Assembly: GCA_030770545.1 (NCBI GenBank)
Contig: CM061106.1
Coordinates: 13,999,001-14,063,000, forward strand
DNA length: 64,000 nucleotides
Source: Macropodus opercularis
Lineage: Eukaryota; Chordata; Actinopteri; Anabantiformes; Osphronemidae
Direction of reading: 5' to 3'
Below the pieces are notes generated by a model that saw only the letters and a program-made list of their open reading frames with translations, did not search any database and was not told the origin of the DNA. The first letter of the stretch is position 1; the number at the start of each line of letters is the position of its first letter. Below, piece after piece: positions 1-10,400 of this stretch. The translations under genes and the position numbers were made by a program.

Positions 1-95
1 CTGTTGAGTTTCCAGTTGCCACGATTGGCTTTTGTCTGTGTCTTACTGTAGCTGCCAGGTGACTCAACTGTCAGGAAGTAGTCAGAGCCTCTCGG

Positions 96-103
96 TATAT
101 AAG
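96..103 (+). promoter_or_regulatory. TATA box of the S100 gene
   Basis: TATATAAG lies about 30 bases before the likely start of a short non-coding first exon that ends at a GTGAGG donor at 173. Position and sequence fit a core promoter for the S100 gene downstream. Confidence 0.6.
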
Positions 104-127
104 TGAGAGGATGAACGCTGAGGTTAC

Positions 128-919
128 TCAGTCTTCCAGCAACTGCTAGAATCACTGTTTAGCGCAGTTCAGGTGAGGTTTCATCCAGACGCTTTGGTTT
201 CAGAGCTTTGCATGAAGAAGAAAGCTCCTCATCATTGCTTAGACTTTTCAGGGTTTGGTTCTTCTGAGCCACTTTAATGTCTTTTTAACTTTTCCTTCCA
301 GATTTTGACCACAGGACTGAAAATGAGCTGCGACGGACTGAAGTATGTGCTTGGCATCGTCTGTAAGGTGAAACACCATGGTTCAAAGAATAAAGGCCTG
401 CATCGCCTGAGCAAAAGTGAGCTGAAGGCGCTTCTGGTGAAGGAGTTTCCCCTCCTGATCAAGGTAAGTTTGCTTTCTGAAAACCATGTGTCCAGTGAAG
501 CTGCTTCTGGTTTGTAGGTACAGACTTCAGCCCTGCTGTAATGTATTACAGCAGTGACTCTTTTCAGTCCTGACTTCATAATAAAGTAAACATGATAAAT
601 GTGGGAATTGAGCTAAGGAGGGATGAAGGAAGTAAAACCATCCACGGTGAAAGCTTGTCAAACGTAGCTTCGGCTGGAAACTCACCGTGCTGTGTTGTTG
701 CTGTGATTTAGGAGACCACCAATCCTGAGGTGAAAAAGGTTCTGGATGACCTGGACCGTGACAAGGACGGACAGGTGGACATCCCGGAGTGTTTCGCCAC
801 ACTCGGTTCCCTGGCTATTTGCCTTGATGAGGAGACTAAAAAGGCCCATTGCCCATATAAATGTTAATAAGGATGCAAACGTAAAGGATTAATACCATGT
901 GATCAGAAGATCCAATAAA
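128..919 (+). CDS. S100-family EF-hand calcium-binding protein
   Basis: Small cytosolic calcium sensor of the S100 family (fish ictacalcin-like group). A non-coding exon ends at 172; coding exons are 323-463 and 712-867, joined by GTAAGT...TTAG, giving 98 residues, the normal S100 length. The ATG at 323 follows the acceptor by about 20 bases. The N-terminal half has the S100-type pseudo-EF-hand (basic, Gly-containing loop then SKSELKALL). The C-terminal half has a canonical EF loop, DRDKDGQVDIPE, with Asp at 1, 3, 5 and 9 and Glu at 12. S100 proteins act as dimers that expose a target-binding face when calcium binds. A polyadenylation signal AATAAA is at 914-919. Which S100 paralogue this is cannot be settled by eye. 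Confidence 0.9.
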
Positions 920-1470
920 GAAAAATCCTCAATGATGTGTTTTCCTTTTGTTCAAAGAAAATTCTCTGAATAAAGAATCTATCTCGTTCATAAATGTCGT
1001 ATGTGGGTTTAAATTAAACTGTTCAGTTAGGTTTTATTCTAGAGGAGTGTGTTTGTTTATGACTCAGAGCGGCTTCAACAACCTGCCTGAAAGACGGAGT
1101 CATGGGAACATATGCGAAGCGAGCAAACGCTGAGCGACTTAAACGTTTCCCCCACATCATCAAGTCTGAGCTCAGAGACGCTGAATGTGACAGAACCAGA
1201 TCAAACTGGCCTCACAGCTCATCACAAGGATGTGTAAAAGAGGCTTTAATACAGGACGGAGCCTTCGCTACCACAGACCTCAGCTCTTCAACGTCCCGTC
1301 TGCAGGTGAAGCAGCCTCTGCTCTGAAAGGAGCCTGGACTCCGTCAGTGAGTCCGAGGTCGTGTTACTTTTATCACTGCAACATATTAACCCCAGCGAAA
1401 TATTGAAGATGGACGCTGTTCTGCTAAAAGCATCAAAACGCTTTTATCATGGAGATGCTGGATAAGGACC
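920..1470. other. intergenic, no gene recognised
   Basis: Short open frames (948-1133, 1102-1326) show no domain, no splice context and no similarity that I recognise. They look like chance ORFs. Confidence 0.4.
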
Positions 1471-1477
1471 CCCATAG

Positions 1478-1485
1478 TATATAAG
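1478..1485 (+). promoter_or_regulatory. second TATATAAG box, possible relic promoter
   Basis: TATATAAGTGAGG repeats the TATATAAGTGAGAGG core seen at 96-110, about 1.38 kb downstream of it. No S100 coding exon follows, so it may be the remnant of a tandem S100 copy or a chance match. Confidence 0.3.
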
Positions 1486-1780
1486 TGAGGGGAGCAGAGC
1501 AGAGGCTACGCTCCCTCCTGCTTACAGGCTGTGGTTTGGTTACTCATTTAAAGCTAAAGGTCCCTGGGTCTTGTCTGGTTCGAGGAGGTTCGAGTTCCGT
1601 GCAGGTTCAGTTGACGTCCAGTGTGTGGGTGTAAGATTAAATCCTGTGTGCGGTACTTCAACAGAGCTACAAGCAGATTCTAGCCGACCCTTACACCCGC
1701 TGCAGTGGGCGTCATCACAGACCTCGGCTTCTGGTGACGCGTTCAGCTCGGGCTGTGGTCACATCTGTTTAGTCTTTAAT

Positions 1781-2710
1781 TCAGGTCATCAGGTTCATCT
1801 TGAAGCTCCGCTGACTGCTCTGGGCCTTCTGAGGCTGCAGAGGGCCGCACACCCTGAGCCCGGTTCTGCTGGGTCTGCTTCCCTCCACTGCATTTGAGAG
1901 CACACACGGTCTCTCTACTGCAGCACGGTACAGGTCGTTGGCCCCATCAGTCCATGTTGGTGCAACACTGCGGATGTAGGAATCTGGTAGATGCTCGTTA
2001 AGTTTGTACATGTCTCCTGGCTTGACTTTGAATGTCAGCAGTCGTCGGATTTCAGCACCTGTTGGGCGAAACTCTCTGCAGAAATCACCAAGGGCATTGG
2101 AAAAGTCTGTACCGGACAAATATGGATCGGGCAGCTTCTGTCCAGCATTTCTGACATCATAGTCCATCCAGGGACGGAACACAAGCTGCGTTCCTTGTGG
2201 CCCTGCGACCTCTACCATAGACATGGTCATAACTGAACCAGTGGTGGTCTGTCTGGTTCTTTTTGCAATCAGGTTGAAGTGTCGACCGTCCTCACCTGTG
2301 TCTGCAGTGGAACCTGCTCCTGCAGCTCCGTGCTCTTATTCTATGGTTGAATCAGGAGCAGGGTGTGAGGTGAACGGGCCTTGAAGTTGCTGTAGTGGTG
2401 CTGTAGTGGTGATAATAACAAACTTTGAAGCTGTTGTGGTTGCAGCAATGGTAATAGTTGTAGGGCAGGTGGACTTTGAAGCTGTTGTTGTTGCAGTGGT
2501 TGCAGCTTTTCTCAACTTTTGTTTGTCTTTTTTCAGTTTGTCACCCAAAATGTCAATTTGATTAATCTTTAATGAACCACCCTCTGGGAACCCATATTGT
2601 TTTGTCCACACAGAAAGACAACTGATACTATCGTCTCCATATTTCTTCCTCATGATATCCACACTGGGACCCTGTGGCTCCAAACCAACTTTACCATCAC
2701 TGCTCCCCAT
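1781..2710 (-). pseudogene. endogenous retrovirus-like gag fragments
   Basis: Two minus-strand open frames, 2710-2336 and 2230-1781, follow in the order expected downstream of the primer-binding site at 3037-3054. The first begins Met-Gly, as myristoylated Gag matrix proteins do, and then runs into a Thr/Ala-rich simple stretch. The second has a capsid-like segment (LPDPYLSGTDF, REFRPTGAEIRRLL). A stop or frame break separates them. No protease, reverse transcriptase or envelope is seen further along, so the copy is truncated. The assignment as Gag rests on the LTR/primer-site context more than on clear homology. Confidence 0.5.
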
Positions 2711-3036
2711 AAAGCAGCACTACGCGTAGTTGTACAGTCACAGACGTCTCTGTGAAAGTTCGATGCCAAATTAATGTGTTCACTGACTAACACTCATATC
2801 AGTGTCATATTATTTATTATTATGTCATATTTACTTTCCCCAGGACATATAAGAAGCAAATATGTCAACAACTCACCAGGTTTCCCGTTTAAGTAATTTT
2901 GAGTTCATAGGATCCGTCCGATGGACATCAGAGGTGATACCTTAGTTCCTTCGTCTCACTCTGTTTTTGTAGAGGAGGTTGAGGCTGAGCTGCGACGTCT
3001 TCCACCGTAAGCGACCCCTCTGACGACCACCAGCGG

Positions 3037-3054
3037 ATCCCACTTCTGACACCA
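3037..3054 (-). other. retroviral-type primer-binding site (tRNA-Leu)
   Basis: On the minus strand TGGTGTCAGAAGTGGGAT matches the complement of a tRNA-Leu 3' end with one apparent mismatch. It lies three bases inside an LTR end, the standard position for minus-strand DNA priming. Confidence 0.6.
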
Positions 3055-3057
3055 AAT

Positions 3058-3624
3058 TGTGGAGGCAAAAACCTGTTAGGAACCTGGTGAATGAATCAAA
3101 AACCAATCAAACTTGTCTTTCTGTTGTCTTTAATTCTTGCAAGAAGAGAAACACACAGAGTCAGTGCAAAACTGTCCTGCCTGAGTGTAGATCTGAAGTC
3201 ATCCAGCCTGTTCCTACCTAAATACCTCCTTCGTTGCGAGGGAGTAAAGATGTATCTTCTCATTAGCTCAGTCTCAAACAAAGACAGTCCACAAGGGACT
3301 TATCAGCCCACAACTCAGGGTCAGTCACTTCCTTGCACCAGGAGGAAAGTGTAACAGAAACAAAGTACATCAAAGTTCTGCTGCCATGCTCTCATGGCCA
3401 TGGTCCATGCTGTAAAACAATTTTAACTAAACAGTATCTACCTACCTCCCTTTCCCATGGGAAAGAGAAGGCTCACTATTCTAAAATATTTCTGTAAGCA
3501 AGTATATAACTCATTCTATGATTACTTTGCTTAGTACAGATACATATGAGAATATATCAAGTAATATGAATCACAGTTCTGTCACAAGGGAAAATACCCA
3601 TATAGTAAAAATTCCATTACAACA
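3058..3624 (-). mobile_element. probable 5' LTR of the retrovirus-like copy
   Basis: In minus orientation the segment starts TGTTGTAATGG and ends CCTCCACA next to the primer-binding site. The 3058 end is well supported by the adjacent site; the 3624 end is a guess from a TG start. No matching 3' LTR is seen, so no target duplication can be tested. Confidence 0.4.
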
Positions 3625-3629
3625 CCACA

Positions 3630-4940
3630 ACAAACATTCAGGACCATAATCACAACGTTATTTATATCTATAATATTGGATCCAGTGGCCAAATGTCAAA
3701 GAAAACCTGACAAGGCCTTTGAAATGTGTTGACCCTCGTTGGAAAACGTTGAAGCTGCTTTCATGTATTTTCCAACTTGTGCCTTTAAATTTGTTTGGGA
3801 GAGATTTGATGATTAAATTGACTCTGACTCACTTCAACTCTGTGAATGTAAAGAGATGTGAGACATGTTGGTGGAATGTTCCTGTGTGTGAGTAGAAGTT
3901 ACAACAGTCTGTTGTCTGATGCTGAGCTTTAAACGCTGGTTCATCCAGATGAGTCACGTTGCACATCTCACATCTTTCAGGCCCAGACAGCAACTGTGAA
4001 AACAGATGGGACACAGTCACTGCTGAACAGCTGCAGTGTTGTTTAATTCATCGATGCTCCTCATATGTTAAAACCACAGAACGTAGACCTGCAGGTGAAC
4101 CTGTTCTATACTTCGTTTGTTACCCTGACCCTCTGGCACAGAGAGCAGCCAGCCCTCACATTAAAGTGGTTAATTTATCAGCCTGCCTGGGGTTTAACAG
4201 TACAGGTTTGTATTCTAGGCTGAGGTGAAGGAATTATCCAGCTAATTCACTACTTTCATCCCAGTTCCCCCTGCTGCACTAACATCAGCACCTGTATAGA
4301 CCAGAAAATTACAGATACCAATGAGTCTCCCTGGTTAACTGCAGCTTCCTGCTGAAAGTAACAGTTGTTGTGGTTGCTGGAATAAGTTTTGGTGATAAGT
4401 TTACTTTTATCACACAGGAGGTATTAATTTGGGTCTAGACTAAACCGACCAGAGCTTTATCATGTGAGTCTGGCTTAGTCACACACGATCGGATACTTTT
4501 ACGTCAACGAGGGGAAGCTACGAGCTCTTTGAAGAAACCCTGATAAAATACAATTAAAGCAAGGAAGCTGTTACTTTAACTGGAGATGTTGAACTTTATT
4601 TATCAAAATGCAAAAGCTAACAGCAAATAATGAAAATTTTTAAAATATCAAGATTACAACGTATTGAATGTGTAGATGTCTATTCTTGCCCTATGGTGCT
4701 ATTCTACTCAACCCCTTTGGCTTTAGAAGTTTACGGTTGGTTGAAGAGTGGACACGACTCAGGTGAAGATTGTTGGCTGAGAGTCTCTGGGTTGGAAACT
4801 GAGGCCCAGCTGTAGATCTTCTCCGTGATGCTTCATGCTCTGTCATGTTCCAGGGCAAAACTGCACAAAGGCAGTTAGGCCGTGTGTCAATTTCTGTGAA
4901 TGTCCCCCTGCAATCGAGGGGTTTTATACTAAACTTCACC
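3630..4940. other. intergenic, nothing recognised
   Basis: AT-rich sequence with scattered short ORFs (3829-4020, 3959-4228, 4630-4939) that show no domain or splice context. Confidence 0.4.
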
Positions 4941-4949
4941 TACGTCATG

Positions 4950-5045
4950 TTCCTGTCCCCTCCTAACATAACCATAAATGTACATCTGTGGCATCATTGG
5001 TGGTTTCCAGGCAAAGTTAGGTGATGCTTGGTGGCGTGTTTAACA
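4950..5045 (+). repeat. inverted repeat, left of zinc-finger exon
   Basis: Contains CTCCTAACATAACCATA, then GGCATCATTGGT and TTTCCAGGCAA. The same blocks occur in reverse complement at about 6640-6737, on the other side of the zinc-finger exon. Similarity is roughly 80 percent by eye. Confidence 0.55.
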
Positions 5046-5544
5046 TCCATCAACCAGCAGGACAGTATTTACACGTGAACAGACAGGATCTAATCCTTGT
5101 CTCATCCTTGATCAGAGATGCTGCTCTTCATGTTCTCCCCATCCTCCATCACATCTCCTGGTCCTTCTGGTACTTTCCACTGACCCTGTATTTCATTAAT
5201 ATTTAGCTGATGCACACAGAAATTATTTTGATTTTGAGTTTAACACTTTTGAACTATGTTTCAACCTGGTTGAAACCCAGTTATTTTCATTTCAACCTTC
5301 AAAATCAAATACATTTGATTAACAAACATAATTTTTGTTGAGGAATCAGTATAAGTAATCATTCTGAGTAATGAAATTCATCACATGGTTATACATCATA
5401 ACTAACATAAGTAAAGTTGTTATGCAATTTGTGTAAAATCATATAGTTGAGTACAGATTAACGTTTTAAAACTTCAAACTTCATCTCAGGTTTTCACTCT
5501 TCCTCTATCAGACTGTTTGATTGCACAGACTCTTCTCCCCTCTC
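5046..5544. other. zinc-finger gene 3' flank
   Basis: AT-rich stretch downstream of the minus-strand zinc-finger exon; it probably includes the 3' untranslated region. No other feature seen. Confidence 0.35.
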
Positions 5545-6414
5545 TCAATTTTTATTTTCGGCGTGAAAACGTTCATGTCTTACTAAGTCACTGAGCTGAG
5601 AGAACGCTTTTCCACACTGTTCACACGAATGAGGTTTCTCTCCAGCGTGAACGCGTTGGTGTGTTACTAAGCTACTGAGCCAAGCAAATGCTTTTCCACA
5701 CTGTTCACACCAGTGAGGTTTCTCTCCAGAGTGAACACGTTGATGTCTTACAAAGCTACTGAGCCAAGTGAATGCTTTTCCACACTGTTCACACCAGTGA
5801 GGTTTCTCTCCATTGTGAACATGTTGGTGTGTTACTAAGCTACTGAGGTAAGAGAACGTTTTTCCACATTGATCACACGAGTGAGGTTTCCCTCCAGTGT
5901 GAACGAGTTGGTGGCTCACTAAGTGACTGCGGTGAGAGAACGCTTTTCCACACTGATCACACAGGTGAGGTTTCTCTCCAGTGTGAACGCGTTGGTGGCT
6001 CACTAAGTTATTGTGTTGAGAGAATGTTTTTCCACACTGGTCACACCAGTGAGGTTTTTCTCCGGTGTGAACGCGTTTATGTTTTGCTAAGCTACTGAGG
6101 TGAGAGAACGCTTTTCCACACTGATCACATGAGTGAGGTTTCTCTCCAGTGTGAATACGAAAGTGATTTTTCAAATTGTCTGAGCTGTGGAAAGCTGCTC
6201 CACATTCGTTGCAGGTGTACAGTCTTTCTTTATGAATCCGCTGATGAGTCTTGAGGCCATTTCTTGCACTGAAAGCTTTTCCACACTGGTCACAGCTGTA
6301 TGGTTTCTCTCCAGAGTGAACCTTCTGATGCTTCTTTAGTTCTGATGGTCTGGTGAAGGTTTGGTCACATTGCTGACAGAGATGCAGCCTTGGTTCCCTT
6401 CTTCCTCTGGGTTT
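5545..6414 (-). CDS. C2H2 zinc-finger protein, last exon (ten fingers)
   Basis: KRAB-less C2H2 zinc-finger protein exon, probably a nuclear DNA-binding regulator. The exon opens after a CTGTAG acceptor (6420-6415), in frame, and encodes about 289 residues to a TGA. Ten tandem fingers can be counted, most of the form C-x2-C-G-K-x-F-x5-L-x2-H-x3-H joined by HTGEKP-type linkers; the first has the variant CQQCDQTF and the second-third linker is HKERLYT. Fingers 4-10 are very similar to one another, which indicates internal duplication. Fingers 1-3 (6175-6390) are in the same frame as the rest. Upstream exons, including the start codon, are not identified; they should lie to the right. The protein continues intact, so this looks like a live gene. 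Confidence 0.85.
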   Translation of the reverse strand, partial: KPRGRREPRLHLCQQCDQTFTRPSELKKHQKVHSGEKPYSCDQCGKAFSARNGLKTHQRIHKERLYTCNECGAAFHSSDNLKNHFRIHTGEKPHSCDQCGKAFSHLSSLAKHKRVHTGEKPHWCDQCGKTFSQHNNLVSHQRVHTGEKPHLCDQCGKAFSHRSHLVSHQLVHTGGKPHSCDQCGKTFSYLSSLVTHQHVHNGEKPHWCEQCGKAFTWLSSFVRHQRVHSGEKPHWCEQCGKAFAWLSSLVTHQRVHAGEKPHSCEQCGKAFSQLSDLVRHERFHAENKN

Positions 6415-6639
6415 CTACAGTGACAGATATAGAAGAGGAGAAAATTAAATCTCATGATGAAACAAATAGCCACAATACAAAAAGACAGACAATTAATAAA
6501 GAAGTAGAGAGTCAGTGGAAAGTACCAGAAAGAAAAAAAAGAAGCAAAGACTTAGAACTGACTGAAACATAACTAAACCTGATCAGAAATGAGACAATGA
6601 CTAGATGGTGTCTGTTTACATGTAAAAGCTGTTCATCCA

Positions 6640-6737
6640 TTGGTTAGTAGCTGTTGAACACGCTGTCTAACATTGTTGCCTGGAAACAACCAATGATGCC
6701 ATGGAAGTACATGTATGGTTATGTTAGGAGACAAAGT
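6640..6737 (-). repeat. inverted repeat, right of zinc-finger exon
   Basis: Reverse-complement partner of 4950-5045. Together the two copies bracket the zinc-finger exon about 1.5 kb apart. Confidence 0.55.
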
Positions 6738-7019
6738 CAGCATGACAGCAGAAAATGAGAAAAGAACCCCTGGTTGGGCGAGAGCTGCTGACTGTAACTG
6801 TCTCTGTGCGTTTTAAGTTCTGTTGAACTGGGAGTTTGAACCAGCAGTGAAAATACTGCAGTGAATCACATAGCGTCACTAGAGTGAGCTGTATGTGACA
6901 TCGCTCCCTATTGGCTCCTTCACCACTAAACTAACTCTGACTCTATTGGTTCTAAACATGGGTGAAGGTGTCCAGCCTTGACACTGGACCTGAGAAAAGA
7001 GGTGTTGAACAGTCAATGT

Positions 7020-7135
7020 TTCCTAACTTCATTTAGTTTGAACTATCAGGATGGGAAAGCAGCTGCTCCTGCTCAACCTCTTCCCTCACAAACATTCTGT
7101 TTCCAGGCGATGGCTCCACCAAACAAGCAGAGCTG
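7020..7135 (+). repeat. dispersed direct repeat, copy 1
   Basis: Shares a long near-identical run (TTTGAACTATCAGGATGGGA, then GCGATGGCTCCACCAAAC) with 15580-15695. It may be a fragment of an uncharacterised interspersed repeat. No coding role is apparent. Confidence 0.6.
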
Positions 7136-7137
7136 GT

Positions 7138-7990
7138 TGTAGTTCAAGTTCAAGGAGTTTATTGTCATTGCAACATGTTACATGCACAACGAAATTATAA
7201 AAGTGTCAAGCAGCCAGTGCAGTTTTAATCATAAAAAAGAAAAGTAAAATAAATAAATAAATAAAATAAATTAAAATAGAAAAAAATAAACAATAGAGTC
7301 TGGTTGCAGCAGGAAGGAAAGATCTGCTGATTCTTTCCTCAGCACAGCGAGGGTGGATCAGTCACTGAAGCTGCTCCACAGAACAGACAGTGCGTCCTGC
7401 AGTGGGTGAGACTCATGGACTAGTATGGACGTCAGTTTTGCCAGGACCCTCTGTCTCCACCTCCTGCACATAATCCAGAGAACAACCCAGGACAGAGCTG
7501 AGCTTCTTGATCACCTTGTCCAGCTTCCTCCTGTCTCTCTCAGTGATGACCACACCGTACAGGACGGCTGGTGCCACCACAGAGTCATAGAAGGTCTTCA
7601 GCAGTTCACCCTTCACTAAAAGACCTCAGTCTCCTAAGGTAGAGACAGGGGTTGGTGCAGACGTGATAAGTGCTGATGGTTCAGGGGTTGGTCCAGGTGT
7701 CAAAGAGTTGAAATGCGGCTGCTTGGTGTGACAGTAGGTAAATTAAAATGCAGGTTCAGATTGTTGTAGCCTTTCCCTCTTTGATCTTTCTCCTCAGCTC
7801 CTCCTTACTCCCTGATCTGAAAGCTTTCTTCTTCTCCTTTAGGAGAACTTTAATATCAGGGGTGATCCAGGGCTTGTTGTTAGCAAAGCACCACTCACTG
7901 GAGGGGACAGTGTTTAAATCCATGTAGTCTGCTATGCAGCCTGTGAGGCCATTTCCATCCTCCCTGCGTGGGGAGCAGAGCTCCATTCAC
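7138..7990 (-). mobile_element. truncated LINE (non-LTR retrotransposon)
   Basis: Minus-strand relic. At 7986-7756 a peptide with WCFANNKPWITPDIKVLLK and KKKAFRSGSKEELRRK matches the segment between endonuclease and reverse transcriptase in fish LINEs. At 7616-7413 a peptide with LLKTFYDSVVAPAVLYGVV is the C-terminal part of the reverse transcriptase ORF. The middle of the enzyme is missing. Downstream come an AAATA-rich tract (7245-7290) and a TTTATTGTCATTGCAACATG tail typical of teleost LINE 3' ends. The element is dead; the clade (L2, CR1 or Rex) is not resolved. Confidence 0.75.
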
Positions 7991-8098
7991 ACAGTGGTGG
8001 TGAAACAGGCCCTGAGAGCCTCCTCACTCTCCACAGTCCACCTCTTGACTGTGTACGACCGGATAGACAGACTGGAGCTGCACAACGCTGTGGTCAGC

Positions 8099-8720
8099 TT
8101 CCCAGTGAAACACAAGAATACCAACGAAGTAGAGACGATCAAAATGAACAAGAATCAGGGCTATTAATAAACTACTAAGCTACAAGATACTGGTCAATAT
8201 AAAAGAAATCATTTCAAACCGCATTTATTCTTCTCCTGAGTAAGTTAAGACAAAAACTAATATTCCCAACAGTCAAGAGGTTGATAAAGTTGGTAACAGG
8301 CTGAATAATGTTAGGTCAACCTGTACAAACATCAGCTTGTGGTTTCAGTAAAAATAACCAGGTCACTTTTAACAAAGGACATTTTGAGGGACCCAGAGAT
8401 CCATGTCATTCAAAACACACATTAAAACAAAAAACAATATCTTCTAACAGCAAACTACTTGTGGTCATACAATGAGGATTAGAGGGAAAATAAATTCCAT
8501 ACTGTTTGTATTCATTAAACAAACAAAGCCTAAATGCTTTTCATTTTCCCTCTGTTCTGTTGTACAGAAAAGAAGAAATTGCCTCAGCTCATGGAAAAGA
8601 ACAAGAATAAATGTGTCTTTAAATGATTTCCTTTATATTGACCAGTATTGTGTAGCTAAGTTTATTAATAGCCCTGGTTCTTGTTTGATTTGATCGTCTC
8701 TACTTGTGCTTCACTGGGAA
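8099..8720. repeat. fold-back (inverted-repeat) element
   Basis: The first about 150 bases (TCCCAGTGAAACACAAG, GTAGAGACGATCAAA, CAGGGCTATTAATAAACT) return in reverse complement at the end, finishing at 8720. The centre is AT-rich with no real ORF. This is the form of a non-autonomous fold-back transposon. No clear target duplication was found. Confidence 0.65.
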
Positions 8721-9600
8721 CATTTGACTGATATAATACAGCAGCTGAAGCTAAACAGGTTTCTCTGGAGATAAGGGTGGGATTTCCCATGATATGAGGC
8801 CTTCTCCCTTATCTGTCCCCCACGAGCCGCTGCCCTCTATGAGGACTGACGTCTAACAATATATCTGTTAGCACGTGGTCGTGGAAGCCACCAACTGAAG
8901 GCTGAACTAATATTTAAACTCCTTCCTGTAACTCTGGACATGATACCATCGAGAGGAAAACAACTTGAGTGTATGTAGTAGTTGCAGTTCTGTGAACACA
9001 GAGCTTGTAAAGTCCAGACCTGCACAAACAGTGATCCTGTGACTTCTTCACACATGCAACCGGTTTCAATTCTCGATAGATTAAGGGAAACCTGTCATGT
9101 CACATGTTGACAAATATTAATAATAAAAAATAGATAAATCACAGAATTCTATGTTTAATCTCATTTTTGCAAATCTTTTCCTGCACAGTCTGTATTTATT
9201 ACAAACCCTGTTGAAATAATCTACTGTTTATTTCAAGCATTGTTGTCCATTAACATACAAATGACATCATGACAATAGACGCAGGTTTAGCTTCTCCAGT
9301 CATGTGCAGAAGTGTCTCTGGGTCAGACACTGAACTCCAAGCTGTCAGCAGGTATCAGGACTCTGTGTGTGTGATGGTTCATGAGACTGTTTATTCACTT
9401 CAACGTAGCATCATTTATTTCTACTTGCTCAAAGTCTTAAAAAGCCTTAGGAACTGAATTGAGATGTTTATGTACATTTAAATATAGTTTATGTACGTTG
9501 GCTGAAGCCTTAATCATTTGCTGGAGGAAGTTCAGTATTTCTTATATATATGAATAAACGTAAACGCAGCACAGACCTGCTACAGAATCTACAGAATGAC
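8721..9600. other. intergenic, nothing recognised
   Basis: No gene, repeat array or RNA gene seen. ORFs at 8837-9055 and 9269-9457 lack any support. Confidence 0.35.
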
Positions 9601-9715
9601 TGAATCTGGGTCGTTGCCATTGTCGACTCATGTTATTTGAGAGAGTTACACGGAGCAGAAACTGCTTCTCCGAGACGCCGCTTGTTTACCAGCTGCACTT
9701 CCTGCTTCGTGGGTT

Positions 9716-9726
9716 TGCGCATGCGC
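9716..9726. promoter_or_regulatory. NRF1-type palindromic site in CpG-rich patch
   Basis: TGCGCATGCGC fits the palindromic NRF1 consensus and sits in a locally CpG-rich stretch (about 9640-9780), unlike its AT-rich surroundings. It could mark a promoter; the minus-strand zinc-finger gene, whose 5' exons should lie on this side, is a candidate. This link is inference. Confidence 0.4.
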
Positions 9727-9829
9727 GGCTTGGCTTTGTGGTTCACTTGCTGCCCCCTGCCGGATAAGAGGCGTAACGACAGCTTTAACAAATCACATTC
9801 ATTTCAGCACCAGCGAAGCTTAGTTTAAC

Positions 9830-10344
9830 TAATAATAGTAATCCCATCAAAGCTACATTTGCAGTCAGTTTAAGACCAAAGCTGGAATTATTAATTAATG
9901 ATATAGTCCATTAACCTCAACTGATTCCACGTCGTAAACTACTTTGCTGTGGTCTCAGTTCAGTCACTGAGCACATTTGGGGACTTTCCATTGAACTGTG
10001 TTTACATTAGTGCTGGTGGCCTTGATTACACACACATGCTCCAGGGTCATAGTCCTGAGAGCTGAACCCTGATGACTGACAGCTGTCACAGACATCCTCC
10101 TCATCAGTGACTCTGACCTCCATCCTCATCTGGATGTTCCAGAGTTTCTTCTGTGTCCTCAGGTTCCTGATCCGCTTGGTCAAATCTGGGGAGTTGGATA
10201 TTACGGCAGTGAGGTCACAGGTCGACTCCTCTGTCCTGTGGGCAATTCAATACGTGGGTAAATCATTTATGAAGAAATCCCTGTGTTGTGGGTTGCAGAT
10301 GGAACCTCCATTAATCAAAGGAGGGAAAACCCAGCAGCTGCTCC
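9830..10344. other. lipocalin upstream region
   Basis: No coding exon recognised. Includes the likely proximal promoter of the lipocalin gene. Confidence 0.3.
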
Positions 10345-10350
10345 TATAAA
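10345..10350 (+). promoter_or_regulatory. TATA box of the lipocalin gene
   Basis: TATAAA lies 51 bases before the lipocalin ATG, a fit for transcription starting near 10375 with a short 5' leader. Confidence 0.6.
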
Positions 10351-10400
10351 GGCTGAACTCGCTGGTTCTGACAGCAGTGTCAGTCGTGATCTGGACCATC

